A stretch of DNA of 64,000 nucleotides from Planctomicrobium piriforme (GTDB lineage Bacteria > Planctomycetota > Planctomycetia > Planctomycetales > Planctomycetaceae), in assembly GCF_900113665.1 (NCBI RefSeq), contig NZ_FOQD01000004.1:1-64000 (forward strand), read 5' to 3'. The notes beneath the pieces were generated by a model. It saw only the letters and a list, made by a program, of their open reading frames with translations, was not told the DNA's origin and searched no databases. Each line of letters opens with the position of its first letter. The first letter of the stretch is position 1. Shown piece by piece: positions 45,260 to 55,016 of this stretch. The translations under genes were made by a program, and so were the position numbers.

Positions 45260-47284
45260 ATGCAATCGCTGCCAACATCAGAGGGTGCCATGGTGCCGTC
45301 AATTTTCTGTTTCGCTCTGCACATTCTGCGACGGCAAAAGATCTGCTTCTGTGCGGTAATGTGCTGGCTGATATTCTGCCCACTGCCATTTCCGGCCTGG
45401 GGGCAAGTGAAGATCGAGGAACTCGGTCTCGTCGATGATGAAAACGAGTTGTATCGTCAGGTCAATCAGCTTCTCCTGGACAGGCAGTACGAACAACTGG
45501 AGACGTTGGCCCAGAAGTATCGAGACGAGAAGTCGCAGACGCAGTTAGAAGTCTCGAAACTCGACCTGTTCTACATCTCGCTCACGAGCCCGACACGCGG
45601 GCAAAGTCAAAGCTACCGTCAGGCGGTAGAAGATCGGGTCTCTCAGCTTGAGACCTGGGTGAGCGAGCGTCCCAGTTACACGGCTCAAGTCGCATTAGGC
45701 TGGGGGCTCAGCGATGTCGCCTGGGCCGCGCGTGGCGGCGGCCTCGCCGACACCATTACAAACGAAGCCAGTCGAGCCATGGATGATGCCTGCGATCGCG
45801 CTGAACTCGTCCTGCAAGAGGCGGCGTCTCATCGCGTTCAGGATGCGGCCCGTCCCTGGGCAGAAATGACTCTGGGAAATCTGCGGTCTTATTCTCCGCA
45901 GCGGATGAGAAAGCTGATGAAAGAGGTGTCGACGATCAATCCGTGGAATCGCAGCGCGATTGGTGCACTGGTGAATTATTCACTGCCGCGGTGGCACGGG
46001 GAACCCGGAGGTCTGGTGACGCTGGCTGATGATCTGGCGCGCGATCAACAGCAGGAGACCGGCGAATTTAACTATGCTCTCGTGGCCGACCTGGCATACG
46101 AGTACGGAGAATTTCGTCGTTTTTCGAAGGATGGTTTCGACTGGAAGCGGGTCCGACAAGGATACTTGGACTGGGCCAGACACAGTCCTGACCTGCCGAT
46201 CATCTGGGGCAAGTTGGCGTTCTACGCTCGCATTGCCGATGACCGCGAAACAGCCCGGGACGCGTTTCAACGGCTGCAGGGCGTTTACTCGGAGGGGTGT
46301 TGGGAAACAAAAGATCGCTTCCAGCAGTGCCTGGCATGGGCTTTTGATGACGGCCAGCCCGGCCAGGCGGAATGCATCATCGAACTTGGTGGAGAGCATC
46401 CGACCTCGGTTTCTTTCGCGAATCATGGTCGCCAGGTGTTGCCATACATCGAATCGACCTGGGTTTCCAGGTACTCGCCCCAGACCGGCAAACTCATCAA
46501 AGAGGACCGGATCTGGCCGAACAGATTCAGCGGACTGACTGCCGACTCTCTCGGCAAGTATATGTTTCTGGCACTGTCCCGTCCCTCCGACGGGGGCTTT
46601 AACATTGTCCGTATCGATGCAGCGGATACCGAGCTGAAATTGGTCGGCAGCACGGATGACTCGTTTCAGGCGCTCACCGCATCGCCGACTGGAAATGCGG
46701 TCGCGATGATCGCCGAGGGCGGTCAAATCCGTCTCTGGGATCTGACGAGCGAACCCACCCCCTCTCTCACTGTGATCAATGATGTCGGAAAGGACAGTCA
46801 ATCGCTTGCGATTTCTCCCGATGGAAAATTTGTCGCCTCTGCTCGAGGCCAGACCGTCACTGTCTGGGATGTCAAATCACGAAAAGCACTGCGTACCTGG
46901 AACACGCTGGGCAATCCCGTTTACGGAGTGCGGTGGGCGCCGGACGGCAAGAGCATCGCCAGTTTTGGCTGGCACCCCAGCGTGCAGATCTGGAATCCAG
47001 ACAATGGTCAGCAAATCGCTGAGCTCAAAGGCGACCATGACGGCTACTTCTGCGGCGAGTTCACTCCCGACAGCCAGCTCTTTATTACAGGAACATTTAG
47101 CTATGCCCGTCCAAATCCGCCGGGCGAAGTCATTGTCTTTGATCTCGGACAGAACACGATTCGGGCCCGATATCAGGGGCATCGGATGAGCATCTGCGGC
47201 ATGGCGGTCTCGGCGGAGGGGAACAGATTCGCAACAGCCAGTGACGACGGTTCGATTCGGGTGTGGGCTGTCCCGACGAAATAA
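45260..47284 (+). CDS. Secreted or membrane-anchored WD40 repeat protein
   Basis: The protein has 674 residues from ATG 45260; ATG 45290 is an alternative. A hydrophobic segment (ICFCAVMCWLIFCPLPF, ending PAWGQ) looks like a signal peptide preceded by a basic stretch. Residues about 55-390 are TPR-like helices. Residues about 440-674 contain at least four WD40 repeats (DSFQALTASPTGNAVAMIAE, IRLWDLTSEP; SLAISPDGKFVASARGQTV; RWAPDGKSIASFGW; GNRFATASDDGSIRVWAV). It is divergent from the WGR operon with 273 bp between and forms a likely pair with the next gene 38 bp downstream. Confidence 0.8.
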   Translation: MQSLPTSEGAMVPSIFCFALHILRRQKICFCAVMCWLIFCPLPFPAWGQVKIEELGLVDDENELYRQVNQLLLDRQYEQLETLAQKYRDEKSQTQLEVSKLDLFYISLTSPTRGQSQSYRQAVEDRVSQLETWVSERPSYTAQVALGWGLSDVAWAARGGGLADTITNEASRAMDDACDRAELVLQEAASHRVQDAARPWAEMTLGNLRSYSPQRMRKLMKEVSTINPWNRSAIGALVNYSLPRWHGEPGGLVTLADDLARDQQQETGEFNYALVADLAYEYGEFRRFSKDGFDWKRVRQGYLDWARHSPDLPIIWGKLAFYARIADDRETARDAFQRLQGVYSEGCWETKDRFQQCLAWAFDDGQPGQAECIIELGGEHPTSVSFANHGRQVLPYIESTWVSRYSPQTGKLIKEDRIWPNRFSGLTADSLGKYMFLALSRPSDGGFNIVRIDAADTELKLVGSTDDSFQALTASPTGNAVAMIAEGGQIRLWDLTSEPTPSLTVINDVGKDSQSLAISPDGKFVASARGQTVTVWDVKSRKALRTWNTLGNPVYGVRWAPDGKSIASFGWHPSVQIWNPDNGQQIAELKGDHDGYFCGEFTPDSQLFITGTFSYARPNPPGEVIVFDLGQNTIRARYQGHRMSICGMAVSAEGNRFATASDDGSIRVWAVPTK

Positions 47285-47322
47285 GCTGCAGCGAAACAAC
47301 GAGTCGGCAGAGGAGACTGACC

Positions 47323-49305
47323 ATGTGTTTGAAGTTGAGCTGCCCCCTCATGTTCGGTGTTGTACTGGCGCTGCGTTGCCTGGCAATGCCGGTGCAGGCA
47401 GAAGAGAGCCCCCTGCCATCGCTGAAACTCCAATACCGCGCGCCGAACCAGTCGTTGCTGTTCGTCGTGGGCGAGGGAGCGGCGGAGGTGGCTCCGATGC
47501 GCGAGGCATGCGACCAGAACAAACTCCGATTTGAATCGTCGCCCTCCTATGACATTGGCAAGCCGGATTTCTCCGGTTACCACGCCATCGTTGGGGGCAG
47601 CAACAATCTGGATTACTTCGGTTGGGGTGAATCGGATGAATCCAAAAAGTCCCGCATCTTTTCGAACCTGAAACAGTTCGTGGCCGACGGCGGGCATTTG
47701 TTCTTATTCGCCACATACCATGGCCGTAATTCGGAGCGATTCAAAGAGTTCGGAATTGTGCCCGGCGATGTCGAAGCGACTCTGTTTGAGCACATTCCCG
47801 GACGGAGTGAAGTCTTGTTTCACGGTTCCGAGAATCTGGTTCCTCCGGACGGCAAGGTTCGTTCGTGGGGCAATCTAGGGACTGATCCCGCACGAGGACC
47901 GGTGGACATGCTCAAGAGAGTTCATCCGGAAGGCTGGTCGCAACAACCAGTTCTGACCACGGTCTGCTACGGGAACGGCCGAGTTTCCTATTGCACGGTT
48001 GAGCCTTCCCGAGACGGCGTCTGGATGATTCCCATCGCCGTGAACTGGATCGCGCGCGGGGCTCCGACGAACAAGGATCAGATCGGAACAGACGTTGTGG
48101 TTGACCGCGCACGACTCAAGCAGTGGAACAGCAGCGTGTCACTGCCTGTACCGCCGCCAGACTTGAATCTCACGGAGGATGCGATTCGTTCCGAAGCGGC
48201 GAGTCACATCTGGAAACAGATGAGTAAGGATGCCGACCCGAAACGTCACTTCATCGCATTGAAGACCGCCTGGGAAATCGCCGCCTCTTCAGGAGATTTC
48301 GCACTTGCCGATCAGATCCTCAAAGAGGCCTCAGGCGAGTATCAAGTGGACAAGTTTCGGATTCGGCGGGCGATGTTAGACGTGAGAATGGTACGCCGGC
48401 CGGGCCCTGATGCAGCCCTGGCAAAGTTTGCCTTCGCGTGGTCTGAAGAGGCCTACTCCGCCGGGAGATTTCTGGATGCACAGCGTTTTGCCGAACAGGC
48501 GAAACAGCTCGCCGCGACCGATCTCGAGCTGCTCGCCAGAATCGAAAAGAGACAGATCGAATTCGAGCCATCGGTTTCCGCTGAAAAGGCAGTCAGACCG
48601 TTGATGGATCAGCCGAATGATTCGAAACGGTCACCTCAACAGAACGAAGTCCTGGGTCGGTTCTACGCATTCACCTCGCGACAGTGGGATCAAGGGCTCT
48701 CGTATCTTCAAGATGGTGAAGACGAAGCGCTGCGTGAGTTGGCGCGTCTTGACTTGGCCGACCCTGCTGACCCATTGCAGCAATCGAAGCTGGCAGATCG
48801 CTGGAGGACGTACGGCGGACCGACTACCCCGCAAGAGCGCCTCGCCATCGAACAGCGGTCGCGCTACTGGTTTGACGTGTCAATTCCCAAATTGCAGGGA
48901 CAGGATCGGATCGCCGCCGAAGAGTCACTGCGTCAGCTCCGTACGCCGTCGGAAGAGATCCGTTTCAAACTCAAGTTAGAAGGCCGCGGCCGACTGGAAA
49001 TCGATTCCGAACGAATGAACTGGGTGCAGTATTATGGTCAGGCGCCAACAGAAATTCTGGTGAACTCTCGACCCTGGAAGCTCAGCGAAAGCCCGTCGCT
49101 GCATAATCAGGACGTCTCACGCTTCGCTTCACAGCAGGCAGAGTTTCGCGATCCGGGCCTGAACAGAATTCATGGACGCAGCATGGTGGTGCTGCAACGG
49201 TCGCGGCCTGGCAAAGTGATCATCGATCTGGCGGATATCCCGGTCGGCGCCGACGACTACGAATTCATTCTCACCATCGGCGCGTCAGGAAAAAGCCAAC
49301 CGTGA
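47323..49305 (+). CDS. Secreted protein with N-terminal ThuA/GATase-like domain
   Basis: ATG 47323 is preceded by AGAGGAG and gives a signal peptide (LMFGVVLALRCLAMPVQAEE); an upstream in-frame codon lies in the previous gene. The product has 660 residues. Residues about 40-255 resemble the class I glutamine amidotransferase/ThuA fold (LLFVVGEGAAEVAPM, YHAIVGGSNNLDYFGW, LKQFVADGGHLFLFATYHG, CYGNGRVSYCTVEPS), without a clear catalytic triad. The middle is helical, TPR-like. The C-terminus is beta-rich (FKLKLEGRGRLEIDSERMNW). Carbohydrate-related or structural roles are possible; none is established. Confidence 0.7.
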   Translation: MCLKLSCPLMFGVVLALRCLAMPVQAEESPLPSLKLQYRAPNQSLLFVVGEGAAEVAPMREACDQNKLRFESSPSYDIGKPDFSGYHAIVGGSNNLDYFGWGESDESKKSRIFSNLKQFVADGGHLFLFATYHGRNSERFKEFGIVPGDVEATLFEHIPGRSEVLFHGSENLVPPDGKVRSWGNLGTDPARGPVDMLKRVHPEGWSQQPVLTTVCYGNGRVSYCTVEPSRDGVWMIPIAVNWIARGAPTNKDQIGTDVVVDRARLKQWNSSVSLPVPPPDLNLTEDAIRSEAASHIWKQMSKDADPKRHFIALKTAWEIAASSGDFALADQILKEASGEYQVDKFRIRRAMLDVRMVRRPGPDAALAKFAFAWSEEAYSAGRFLDAQRFAEQAKQLAATDLELLARIEKRQIEFEPSVSAEKAVRPLMDQPNDSKRSPQQNEVLGRFYAFTSRQWDQGLSYLQDGEDEALRELARLDLADPADPLQQSKLADRWRTYGGPTTPQERLAIEQRSRYWFDVSIPKLQGQDRIAAEESLRQLRTPSEEIRFKLKLEGRGRLEIDSERMNWVQYYGQAPTEILVNSRPWKLSESPSLHNQDVSRFASQQAEFRDPGLNRIHGRSMVVLQRSRPGKVIIDLADIPVGADDYEFILTIGASGKSQP

Positions 49306-49387
49306 TTCAGCGATTTCGGGGCGTTTCCAGGCGGCGTTCCGAATAACGAGTAAGTGACGAGGCGTCAGTCAAAAGATGTTCTGCTGG

Positions 49388-50995
49388 CTAAAGTCGGCTG
49401 ACCCGACCGAGCAACTGGTCTGCCTGATTGAGGCAATGCCTGCGAATCATCCAGTAAATCAGAGCATAGCCCATCAAAATTCCGGCGATGACAACGGCAT
49501 GCTGTTGAGCTGCCGCCGGACTTTGTGACTTCGCCAGCGCGTACCATTTTTCAAGTTGATGAATCAAGAAAGAAGGGCTAACCGTGAAGCTGCTTTCGAG
49601 CCAGTTTGGAATGGGGATGCCGGCTGCGGTGGCCAGCACCTGAATTAACTGCGGTCCCGCCAAAAGCAGGGCGATGCAGCCCAAGGTCGAAAAAACCGCC
49701 CTCATCTGTGAGCGAACGACCAGGCCCATCCACATCGCCATCCACGCCGTCAGTCTCAGGAGCACGATCGCCGAGAACGCGGAGAGCAGCAGATAGGTTA
49801 GGTCCTGATACATGTCTCTCAGCCAGTGATGCAGTAGAAAGATTGTCAGAAAGGGAACCAGCAGCACGTTGGTCAGGCGGTTCACCCCAGACATCTTCTG
49901 CAGAATGAGGTCCCGACCGGAGATTGGCGTCGTCAGTAATGACTCAAGCGTCTGCCGGGATCGCTCAGCGGAGATCACACTGGCGGCATGCACGCACACC
50001 AGCGCGGCGGAAATGCACCACAACAGATAGAGCAGCCAGGTTGTGGCCGCGTCGCTCTGAATCACATTCAGATTGATTTCTTGCGCGACGAACAGGATGG
50101 GCACTTCAAGCACGACCAGCATGCGAAACAGATAGCGAAAGGTGCCCAGCGACTTTTTGGTCGTCTCGCGCCAGGCTACTGGCCGATCCACCGGATACGG
50201 GCTTCCGTCTCGCACGAGAATGACGCCCCCGGTCACCGCGTTCATTTCATTAAACTGCGCGTCCAAAGCCTGAAAGATCTGCAGCAACACGTTTCGTGGA
50301 GGGACAAAGGCTCTCGATTCCAGGCAGACGCGCGCCATCAGCAGGCTGCACACTGTGAGAAAGAGCATCAGCACCCATGTCGACGAGAAAAAGCCTTGAG
50401 CCAAGGCGGTGCTCATCACAAACACCGCCAAGGTGAGCAGCAGGTATGTTGCCAGAAAGGACTCGACCGTCGTCCGAAAAAAGGCCGAGCACATCAGACC
50501 GATCGAGGCGACCATCAACACAAACAACAACAGCGTGACGCTCGCGCCCTGAAGCATCTCCATTGAGACCCCTCCGCAGCTATAAGCCACTGCCATCAGC
50601 GGAAAGGAAAGAATGACCAGGCACAGCATGGGTATTACGCGACTCAACAGCTTTTGCAGCAGAATTGCCCACGGTTTTATCGGCGTCAGCAGCAACAACG
50701 TCAGCGTGTCCCGCTCTTTTTCCGACGTCAGCGTGCTCGCCGCCATTGCCGGCATGAAAAGACAGATGCCCACGAACTGTAGCCAGACGATCCGGGAGAA
50801 CATTCCCATTCCCTGACCGAGCCTGCTGGAGGCATCGGTCGACAGGCCGCCGTCTCCATAAAGAATGAGCAGGCCGCCGCTGAAGAGGATGCCTGCATAC
50901 ACCGTCCTGAGCACATAGGTGCGACGGCGGTTGGCGAGCTCTGTCAACTCTTTTTCGAGCAGCGGAAACCAGGTTGATGTTTTGTGCGATTTCAA
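49388..50995 (-). CDS. ABC-2 type exporter permease (fused two-half)
   Basis: The protein has 535 residues and about 12 hydrophobic segments in two sets. The first set starts LRTVYAGILFSGGLLILYG and includes the ABC-2 motif LTSEKERDTLTLLLLTPIKP; the second contains VISAERSRQTLESLLTTPIS, the same motif repeated. Each half therefore equals one ABC-2 permease. It follows the ATP-binding gene by 55 bp on the same strand. The substrate is unknown. Confidence 0.85.
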   Translation of the reverse strand: MKSHKTSTWFPLLEKELTELANRRRTYVLRTVYAGILFSGGLLILYGDGGLSTDASSRLGQGMGMFSRIVWLQFVGICLFMPAMAASTLTSEKERDTLTLLLLTPIKPWAILLQKLLSRVIPMLCLVILSFPLMAVAYSCGGVSMEMLQGASVTLLLFVLMVASIGLMCSAFFRTTVESFLATYLLLTLAVFVMSTALAQGFFSSTWVLMLFLTVCSLLMARVCLESRAFVPPRNVLLQIFQALDAQFNEMNAVTGGVILVRDGSPYPVDRPVAWRETTKKSLGTFRYLFRMLVVLEVPILFVAQEINLNVIQSDAATTWLLYLLWCISAALVCVHAASVISAERSRQTLESLLTTPISGRDLILQKMSGVNRLTNVLLVPFLTIFLLHHWLRDMYQDLTYLLLSAFSAIVLLRLTAWMAMWMGLVVRSQMRAVFSTLGCIALLLAGPQLIQVLATAAGIPIPNWLESSFTVSPSFLIHQLEKWYALAKSQSPAAAQQHAVVIAGILMGYALIYWMIRRHCLNQADQLLGRVSRL

Positions 50996-51050
50996 TGGAA
51001 ACCCTTTTCATCCGTCGATTCGACAGTGCATTGAGAAATTCATCGTTTCG

Positions 51051-51983
51051 TCACGCGGTTTTGCCTTCTGTCAGCTTCATGAAGGCGGTTTCCATGTCCA
51101 TCGCTTCAGGTTGAAACATGCGAATACGGCATCCAAGTCGATACATGGCGTCGAGCAGGTCTTCGGCTTCCAGTTCTTCGGCCCGCAGACGAATCGCGAG
51201 CCGATCAGTTTGACGTTCAACGCTGGCCAGGCCGCGAATCAATTCGATTTGTTTCACCAGGTCATCTGTGAGATTCAAAACCTGCACGTGCACCATCTGC
51301 AGCAGGCCCAGATTGCGGTAAATGTCCTGCAGGGACCCTTCGGTCACCATTTTTCCAGCTTCGATGATGCCAATTCGGGTACAAAACTGTGCGAGTTCAT
51401 GCAGAATGTGACTGGAGATGACGATCGTTTTTCCCATCTCTTTCAAAGCTTTGAGTAACTCCCGAATCTCGATCCGCGCACGCGGATCGAGACCGCTGGC
51501 CGGTTCATCCAGCAGCAGGAGATCGGGATCGTGGAGAAGAACTCGTGCCAGAGACAGTCGCTGCTTCATGCCGCGGGACAGTGAGTCGACTGGAGCAGAA
51601 AACTTCTCCTGCAGATCGACGAGCTTGAGGACATCGGCAATCGTCTGGTCCCGCTGACGGCGCGGAACCTGGTAAGCGGCCGCATAAAAATGCAAATACT
51701 CCGCTGCCGAAAGGTCTTCATAGGCTCCAAAAAAGTCGGGCATGTATCCGATCATCCGACGGATCTGCATCGGGTTTTCAGGCACATTGATGCCCCCGAT
51801 CGTCACCTTGCCTCGATTGGGTGCGATCAAAGTCGCGAGGACTTTGATCGTCGTGGACTTTCCGGCTCCATTGGGGCCAATGAACCCGAAGACCTCTCCA
51901 CGAGGGATATCGAAGGTGACCCCTCGCACGGCTCGGGTGTTTCCATAGTGAACATGCAGATTGTCGATTTGAACAAAGCTCAT
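51051..51983 (-). CDS. ABC transporter ATP-binding protein
   Basis: The protein has 310 residues. Walker A is GPNGAGKS (36-43), the Q-loop region is GYMPDFFGAYEDL, the signature is LSRGMKQRLSLARVL (a degenerate LSGGQ, usual in ABC-2 exporters), Walker B is LLLLDEPASGLDPRARIE and the H-loop is VISSHILHEL. The C-terminal extension of about 90 residues is typical of drug- and polysaccharide-type ABC-2 ATPases. Its start overlaps the stop of the upstream membrane protein gene by 4 bp. Confidence 0.93.
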   Translation of the reverse strand: MSFVQIDNLHVHYGNTRAVRGVTFDIPRGEVFGFIGPNGAGKSTTIKVLATLIAPNRGKVTIGGINVPENPMQIRRMIGYMPDFFGAYEDLSAAEYLHFYAAAYQVPRRQRDQTIADVLKLVDLQEKFSAPVDSLSRGMKQRLSLARVLLHDPDLLLLDEPASGLDPRARIEIRELLKALKEMGKTIVISSHILHELAQFCTRIGIIEAGKMVTEGSLQDIYRNLGLLQMVHVQVLNLTDDLVKQIELIRGLASVERQTDRLAIRLRAEELEAEDLLDAMYRLGCRIRMFQPEAMDMETAFMKLTEGKTA

Positions 51984-54133
51984 GGTTCTGTACCGCGAAT
52001 CAGACGCCGGTAGACGAAGTGCGTTTCAGGAGAAGTGCTGGCGACCACAATCAACAGCCATTGCTCGGGGTCCGAGCGATCAAGCAGCGCGAGATCTTCG
52101 AACTGCCCCGATCCACTTGGCGAGATTTGGGAGAATATCTGAAACAGGCCGCTTTGCGGAGAGGCGCCCACTTGGCGAGCAAGCACGGCGATGGCTTCGA
52201 TCGACTGAGGAACCGCCGTCGATTCCAGCTTGCTGGCGCTGTAGATCTCGTCTTGATGCAGCAACAAGATCCGGCCGTCGGGAAGCACGCTTTGAATTTC
52301 ATTCAGCAATCGCTGACGGATCACTTCATCTGATAATGCGGCAGGGTTGAACTCTTGCCAGTTGAGTTCGGGAATCTGTACCTCTGGATTCGACCCGATC
52401 GATGTCTGCCGCGTCAATTGGGGCTTCCACTGCTGCATTTTCCGGACGTGAGTGTAATTCAGCGGAACCCGTCCAATGTCAGTCGCAGGTGCCTCATTGA
52501 TCAGGCTGGCGGAGGCTGCGGGAACACGACTGCTGAGATACGGATCCTCAATCTCTGCCGCTGAAGGCAGATGATTCTCCACCGGCACGGTCAGGATCTG
52601 CTTGAATTCCTCCTGCAGTTCTTTCTCTGTCGCTGTGAATGTCATCTCAAAGCGGGAAGCTTTGGCGCACTTTCCGACCTCAGTCAGATCGATGAAACTG
52701 ATGGACGTCCGGTAATCCGCGGCGCCCATGTAAGACTGGGCAATCAACATCGTGACGAGTCCGGTGGCGATCGCCAGCGAAGGGAAGAGTACCCAGGTCC
52801 AGCGGCGCAATCCCAACCATGACAGCAGCAGATAGTCGCCTGGTCCAATCGCGAGCAGGCAAGCGACGAGGATCAAAGCGACGATATGAAAAGGAACCTG
52901 GGAAACCCGATTCGGCATTAGCAAAGACACCAGCTCTTGTTCATGACGGCGATCCGGCGCCAAGGGGTGAAAGAACGTATTCGCAATCATGTGATCGAAG
53001 TCGTCCGGGGCAACGAATGACCAGTGTCCCGCCGACAGGATCGACTCGCGCTGACTCTCTTTGATTCTCCATAATTCGAGACTGGCCGCTTTCCAGGCAG
53101 GCGAGTCGACATTGATCGGACGGAATGTGACAAGCGCCCGCCCCATCCCAGGAGACGTCAGCGACCACTCCTTGCCCTGGAGCGAACGCACCATACCGAC
53201 GTCATCGAACTGCATTGTGGGTTCCACCGCAGAGGACAATGTCATGCGTTCGAGAAATGCTTGATGTCGGCGGGATTTCGCCGTCTTGCCGGCCACGCAC
53301 AACGCTCCTCCCCCCTCGGTCCACTCGGCGAGAGCGTTGAGTTGTGCCTCGCTCAATGCAGCAAAACCTTCGGAGGTCACCAGCAGCAGATCGAAAGACA
53401 TCAGCTCCAATGGCAGGAGTGGAACCTGACTCGGATCCAGCGGGACTCGTCGACAGGAAATGTGCCTCGCCCAATCGCGATCGGGAAGCGTCCGAGTCAG
53501 ATCAAAGGGCTCTGCCCAGCTCAGTCGTTCCGTAGACGACGCCAGAAAATCGGACGTCTGGCCGGAACCGCCTTCGGGATGGATCAGCCCCAGCATGAGC
53601 ACTCGTTTCCAGTCTGGCCAGTGCAGGGCGTTCTGAATTTCTTTGTAGGAGAACGTGCCTTGCTCCGTGATCAACGAGGCGACGATGTTCAAAGAGTCGC
53701 CTTCCATTCGCAGTAATACCGGCGGGATCTGCACCGGCAAGTCAATCTCACTCGCCGCCAGAACGACTTCGCGGCTGACCCAGGTATGAATCTTGGTTTC
53801 CTGCGCGTAAAATTCGAGTTGCAAACGACCTCTCAGAATGCGACTGGAGTCCCAGCCGAGCTGCACCCGAAGCTGCAGTGGAGCCTGACTGCGGAAGACG
53901 CCGAACTCTGGTGTGATTGAGAGATGAGGAAGCGGCTGATCCGCAGACAAGACGGCGGTCAGCCAGAAGACAAGAGACACGCCAGAGAGCGGAATCTTCG
54001 CGTCAAAGAGCCAGTACTTTAAGATCTCCCCAAATTGCCCCCAGGCGACTGCCAGGCTGCTTCCCCGCAGGCTGGCCGAGATCGCGCGTCGTAATCGCTC
54101 TGGATTGAGAATAAGGGGCGTACTCGTTGACAT
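51980..54133 (-). CDS. Membrane protein of the ABC-2 exporter cluster
   Basis: ATG 54133 is chosen over an upstream codon because GGAGAGAGG lies directly before it. The product has 717 residues. There is an N-terminal hydrophobic segment (IPLSGVSLVFWLTAVLSA), a large extracytoplasmic part with a GATase-like strand pattern (MSFDLLLVTSEGFAALSEAQ, LNALAEWTEGGGALCVAG), then two transmembrane segments (FHIVALILVACLLAIGPGDY, WVLFPSLAIATGLVTMLIAQ) and a soluble C-terminus. This resembles GldG-like partners of ABC-2 transporters. It is first in the operon. The exact role is not known. Confidence 0.7.
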   Translation of the reverse strand: MSTSTPLILNPERLRRAISASLRGSSLAVAWGQFGEILKYWLFDAKIPLSGVSLVFWLTAVLSADQPLPHLSITPEFGVFRSQAPLQLRVQLGWDSSRILRGRLQLEFYAQETKIHTWVSREVVLAASEIDLPVQIPPVLLRMEGDSLNIVASLITEQGTFSYKEIQNALHWPDWKRVLMLGLIHPEGGSGQTSDFLASSTERLSWAEPFDLTRTLPDRDWARHISCRRVPLDPSQVPLLPLELMSFDLLLVTSEGFAALSEAQLNALAEWTEGGGALCVAGKTAKSRRHQAFLERMTLSSAVEPTMQFDDVGMVRSLQGKEWSLTSPGMGRALVTFRPINVDSPAWKAASLELWRIKESQRESILSAGHWSFVAPDDFDHMIANTFFHPLAPDRRHEQELVSLLMPNRVSQVPFHIVALILVACLLAIGPGDYLLLSWLGLRRWTWVLFPSLAIATGLVTMLIAQSYMGAADYRTSISFIDLTEVGKCAKASRFEMTFTATEKELQEEFKQILTVPVENHLPSAAEIEDPYLSSRVPAASASLINEAPATDIGRVPLNYTHVRKMQQWKPQLTRQTSIGSNPEVQIPELNWQEFNPAALSDEVIRQRLLNEIQSVLPDGRILLLHQDEIYSASKLESTAVPQSIEAIAVLARQVGASPQSGLFQIFSQISPSGSGQFEDLALLDRSDPEQWLLIVVASTSPETHFVYRRLIRGTEP

Positions 54134-54372
54134 CCTCTCTCCGACGACCAGCAGTGAGGCAGGGAGCATTCACTCGATGAATGATACGGATCAAATCGTA
54201 GCATTGTTGGAAGCAAAAGTGATTGATCACATCCGCCGTCTACTTTTCAGTCGCGGAAGAGTCGTTCTCCGGTGAAACAACTGCGTTTCTCAATGTGGAC
54301 CTGAGTTCGCCTCGACTGTAGAAGAGAAGAGGGTTGCGGACGTACGATCATTAAGGCACGCGGACAGTCTGG

Positions 54373-55014
54373 ATGGAAGAGGGAACAGTGATCGCGGAAG
54401 TCTTCGAAAAGCTATTCCTGGATGGTCAGTTGATCGTGCCTTCGGAAGTGATTCCTACCCAGCAGCACATTCGCGATGCAGTTGCCAGTCTGCTGAGGCT
54501 CGAACAAGATTACCGGGAACATCTTCCAGGTCGGCCGCCAGCACCCAACCCGCAGGCGATGGAATGGAGCGTTCGCCAGTTCTACAGCTTTTCCCAACTG
54601 ATTGCTTTCCGGCATCTGGAGTCATCCTCCGCGACGCGGTTGGAGCTTGATGCTCCTTTCACGCCGGATCCAGAGAACTGCTATGCCGTCGATCTGCTCT
54701 TTCGATTCCTTCCAGATCTGGCCCGTATGACCAGATCGATGGGCCGTGCGCCATTACAAGCTGCGTTGACGAAGTGGGGCAACGACTGGCCGCTCTCCTC
54801 CGTCGGGATGGCGGATCTCACCCCTCGGAGCGTGGAGGGATTTTTCTCGCATCCCGGGTTGCGGAACCTGTATGTGGACCGCATTATCGAAACCCAGGAT
54901 GTCTCGCGTTTGGCCGATGCAGGCGCGCGCGAGGCGGTCCGGGCGGCGCTGGGACTGCATCAAAATCTGGCTCCGCAGCTGGCAGGCATGCTTCAGGACG
55001 AGTTCACAGGGTAG
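54373..55014 (+). CDS. First protein of a MoxR-vWA-beta-propeller ternary system (bpX-type helper)
   Basis: The protein has 213 residues, is predicted to be mostly helical and has no signal peptide. Recognisable stretches are QQHIRDAVASLLRLEQDYRE, VRQFYSFSQLIAFRHLESSS and LLFRFLPDLARMTRSMGRAP. I believe it is one of the bpX helper domains defined for ternary MoxR-vWA systems, but cannot say which. It stops 2 bp before the MoxR start, and the following genes overlap by 4 bp each, so the five genes form one operon. Confidence 0.65.
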   Translation: MEEGTVIAEVFEKLFLDGQLIVPSEVIPTQQHIRDAVASLLRLEQDYREHLPGRPPAPNPQAMEWSVRQFYSFSQLIAFRHLESSSATRLELDAPFTPDPENCYAVDLLFRFLPDLARMTRSMGRAPLQAALTKWGNDWPLSSVGMADLTPRSVEGFFSHPGLRNLYVDRIIETQDVSRLADAGAREAVRAALGLHQNLAPQLAGMLQDEFTG

Positions 55015-55016
55015 TC